Below, one piece after another: positions 63,121 to 64,000 of a stretch of DNA of 64,000 nucleotides. This DNA comes from Motacilla alba alba (Eukaryota > Chordata > Aves > Passeriformes > Motacillidae), in assembly GCF_015832195.1 (NCBI RefSeq), contig NC_052046.1, positions 36,794,911 to 36,858,910 on the forward strand, read 5' to 3'. A program made the position numbers and the translations under genes. The notes under the pieces are model-generated. The model worked only from the letters and a program-made list of their open reading frames with translations. It did not search any database and was not told where the DNA came from. Position 1 is the first letter of the stretch; each line of letters begins with the position of its first letter.

Positions 63121-64000
63121 AGACCTACACTACAAATGCACAACTTGTTGTCCCTCCTTAGGGACAAGGCTGTTCCTAAGGTCAGAGTTTCTTGACAGAA
63201 GTCTCCTCATGTTCTCTCCATCTGCAAAGGGTATTTATTTGACCTGTTGTCTCATATTACTGAAAAATAGTGTGGGTGTTAATTAATTAAAAAACCCCAA
63301 CCTTCCCTTTCCCCTCAAAAAGAAGCTCCTGCTGATTCAGAGTTGTCTCCTGCTCACATATTAACTTAACCTAAGCATAAGGTAAAGGTAGGCTCCCACC
63401 AGACTCAGTAGATGTCAATTGCATTATTTAATCATCTAAGAGAAGCTACCCAACTGTTAAGGTGAGCAAGATGAGGACAGGACACTGTCTCAACTACAGG
63501 TTCAGACTGCTCCTCATTTTTTTACATAGTTACTGCTTAGGAAAGAAAACCTGACTGGGAACTTAAGTCAGACATTCTCTACATAGGCTCAGAGCGAAAT
63601 TCCTAACTGCGCTGCTGAGTAGTTCTTTGAATGGCATGCACTAAAATGCCAATTAATGCCTCTGGTGCACAAATCCATCGGTGGTGAAGCAGGCAAAGGA
63701 CTGTGGCTGTCCACCCGGTGCACAAACAGTGTAAATTTCTCCTAAGCTTTTCATTAATTGCAAGAGAGATTACCTAAAGTAATTTCTTTTGATGCTTCCC
63801 AGTTCTAGGAGAGAATTAACCTGTTTTTCGAAAAACACTCCCCCTTCTGGCCCTCCTCCAGAATTCTCCAGGTTCAGAGGCAGCAGTTTCCCACTGCTAC
63901 CCTGAAGATGTGCCCCTATCATTTGTGAAAAGACTGTCTTTAGGGCATGAAAGGGGTCAAATTTTATAGCTGTCTGCCAAGACTTCAGAAATCTCTGCCT

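Overview
The window is vertebrate nuclear DNA, most likely from a bird. The evidence is a CR1 LINE 3' end (52.55-52.85 kb), an endogenous retrovirus and LTRs of avian style, and a MUSK gene that still has a kringle domain, which mammalian MUSK lacks. There are no bacterial-type genes, tRNAs, rRNAs or CRISPR arrays. Almost all short open frames are chance or microsatellite frames.

Layout. 1-4.8 kb is intergenic with no supported gene. About 4.8-9.44 kb is a broken class II (ERVK/betaretrovirus-like) endogenous retrovirus on the minus strand: LTR, primer site, gag matrix and proline/glycine-rich region, a dUTPase-end/protease remnant, and reverse transcriptase with a frameshift. Integrase, env and the other LTR are missing. 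It abuts a CR1 fragment. 10.42-11.85 kb is a complete solo LTR with 5-bp target duplications. From 13.898 kb to the right edge the plus strand carries MUSK, the muscle-specific receptor tyrosine kinase of the neuromuscular junction.

MUSK. I reconstruct 15 consecutive coding exons (2,018 nt; 672 codons plus 2 nt) whose splice phases all agree. In order they encode the signal peptide, Ig1, Ig2, Ig3, a 7-nt microexon, a Frizzled-type cysteine-rich domain with ten cysteines, a 24-nt linker exon, a two-exon kringle with six cysteines, a transmembrane helix, the juxtamembrane NPxY motif, and the start of the kinase domain through the glycine-rich loop. The remaining kinase exons lie beyond 64,000. 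The encoded receptor would work with LRP4 and agrin outside the cell and Dok-7 inside it.

Introns. The large introns (intron 5 is 16.2 kb) hold two antisense solo LTRs of one family, a further LTR-like segment, a CR1 copy, and several long microsatellites, including a roughly 195-bp pure purine tract next to exon 5 and a poly-G/GAAA cluster in intron 15. The clearest unusual feature is the 7-nt microexon at 45,340-45,346. It restores the reading frame between Ig3 and the Frizzled domain and is invisible to ORF-based annotation.
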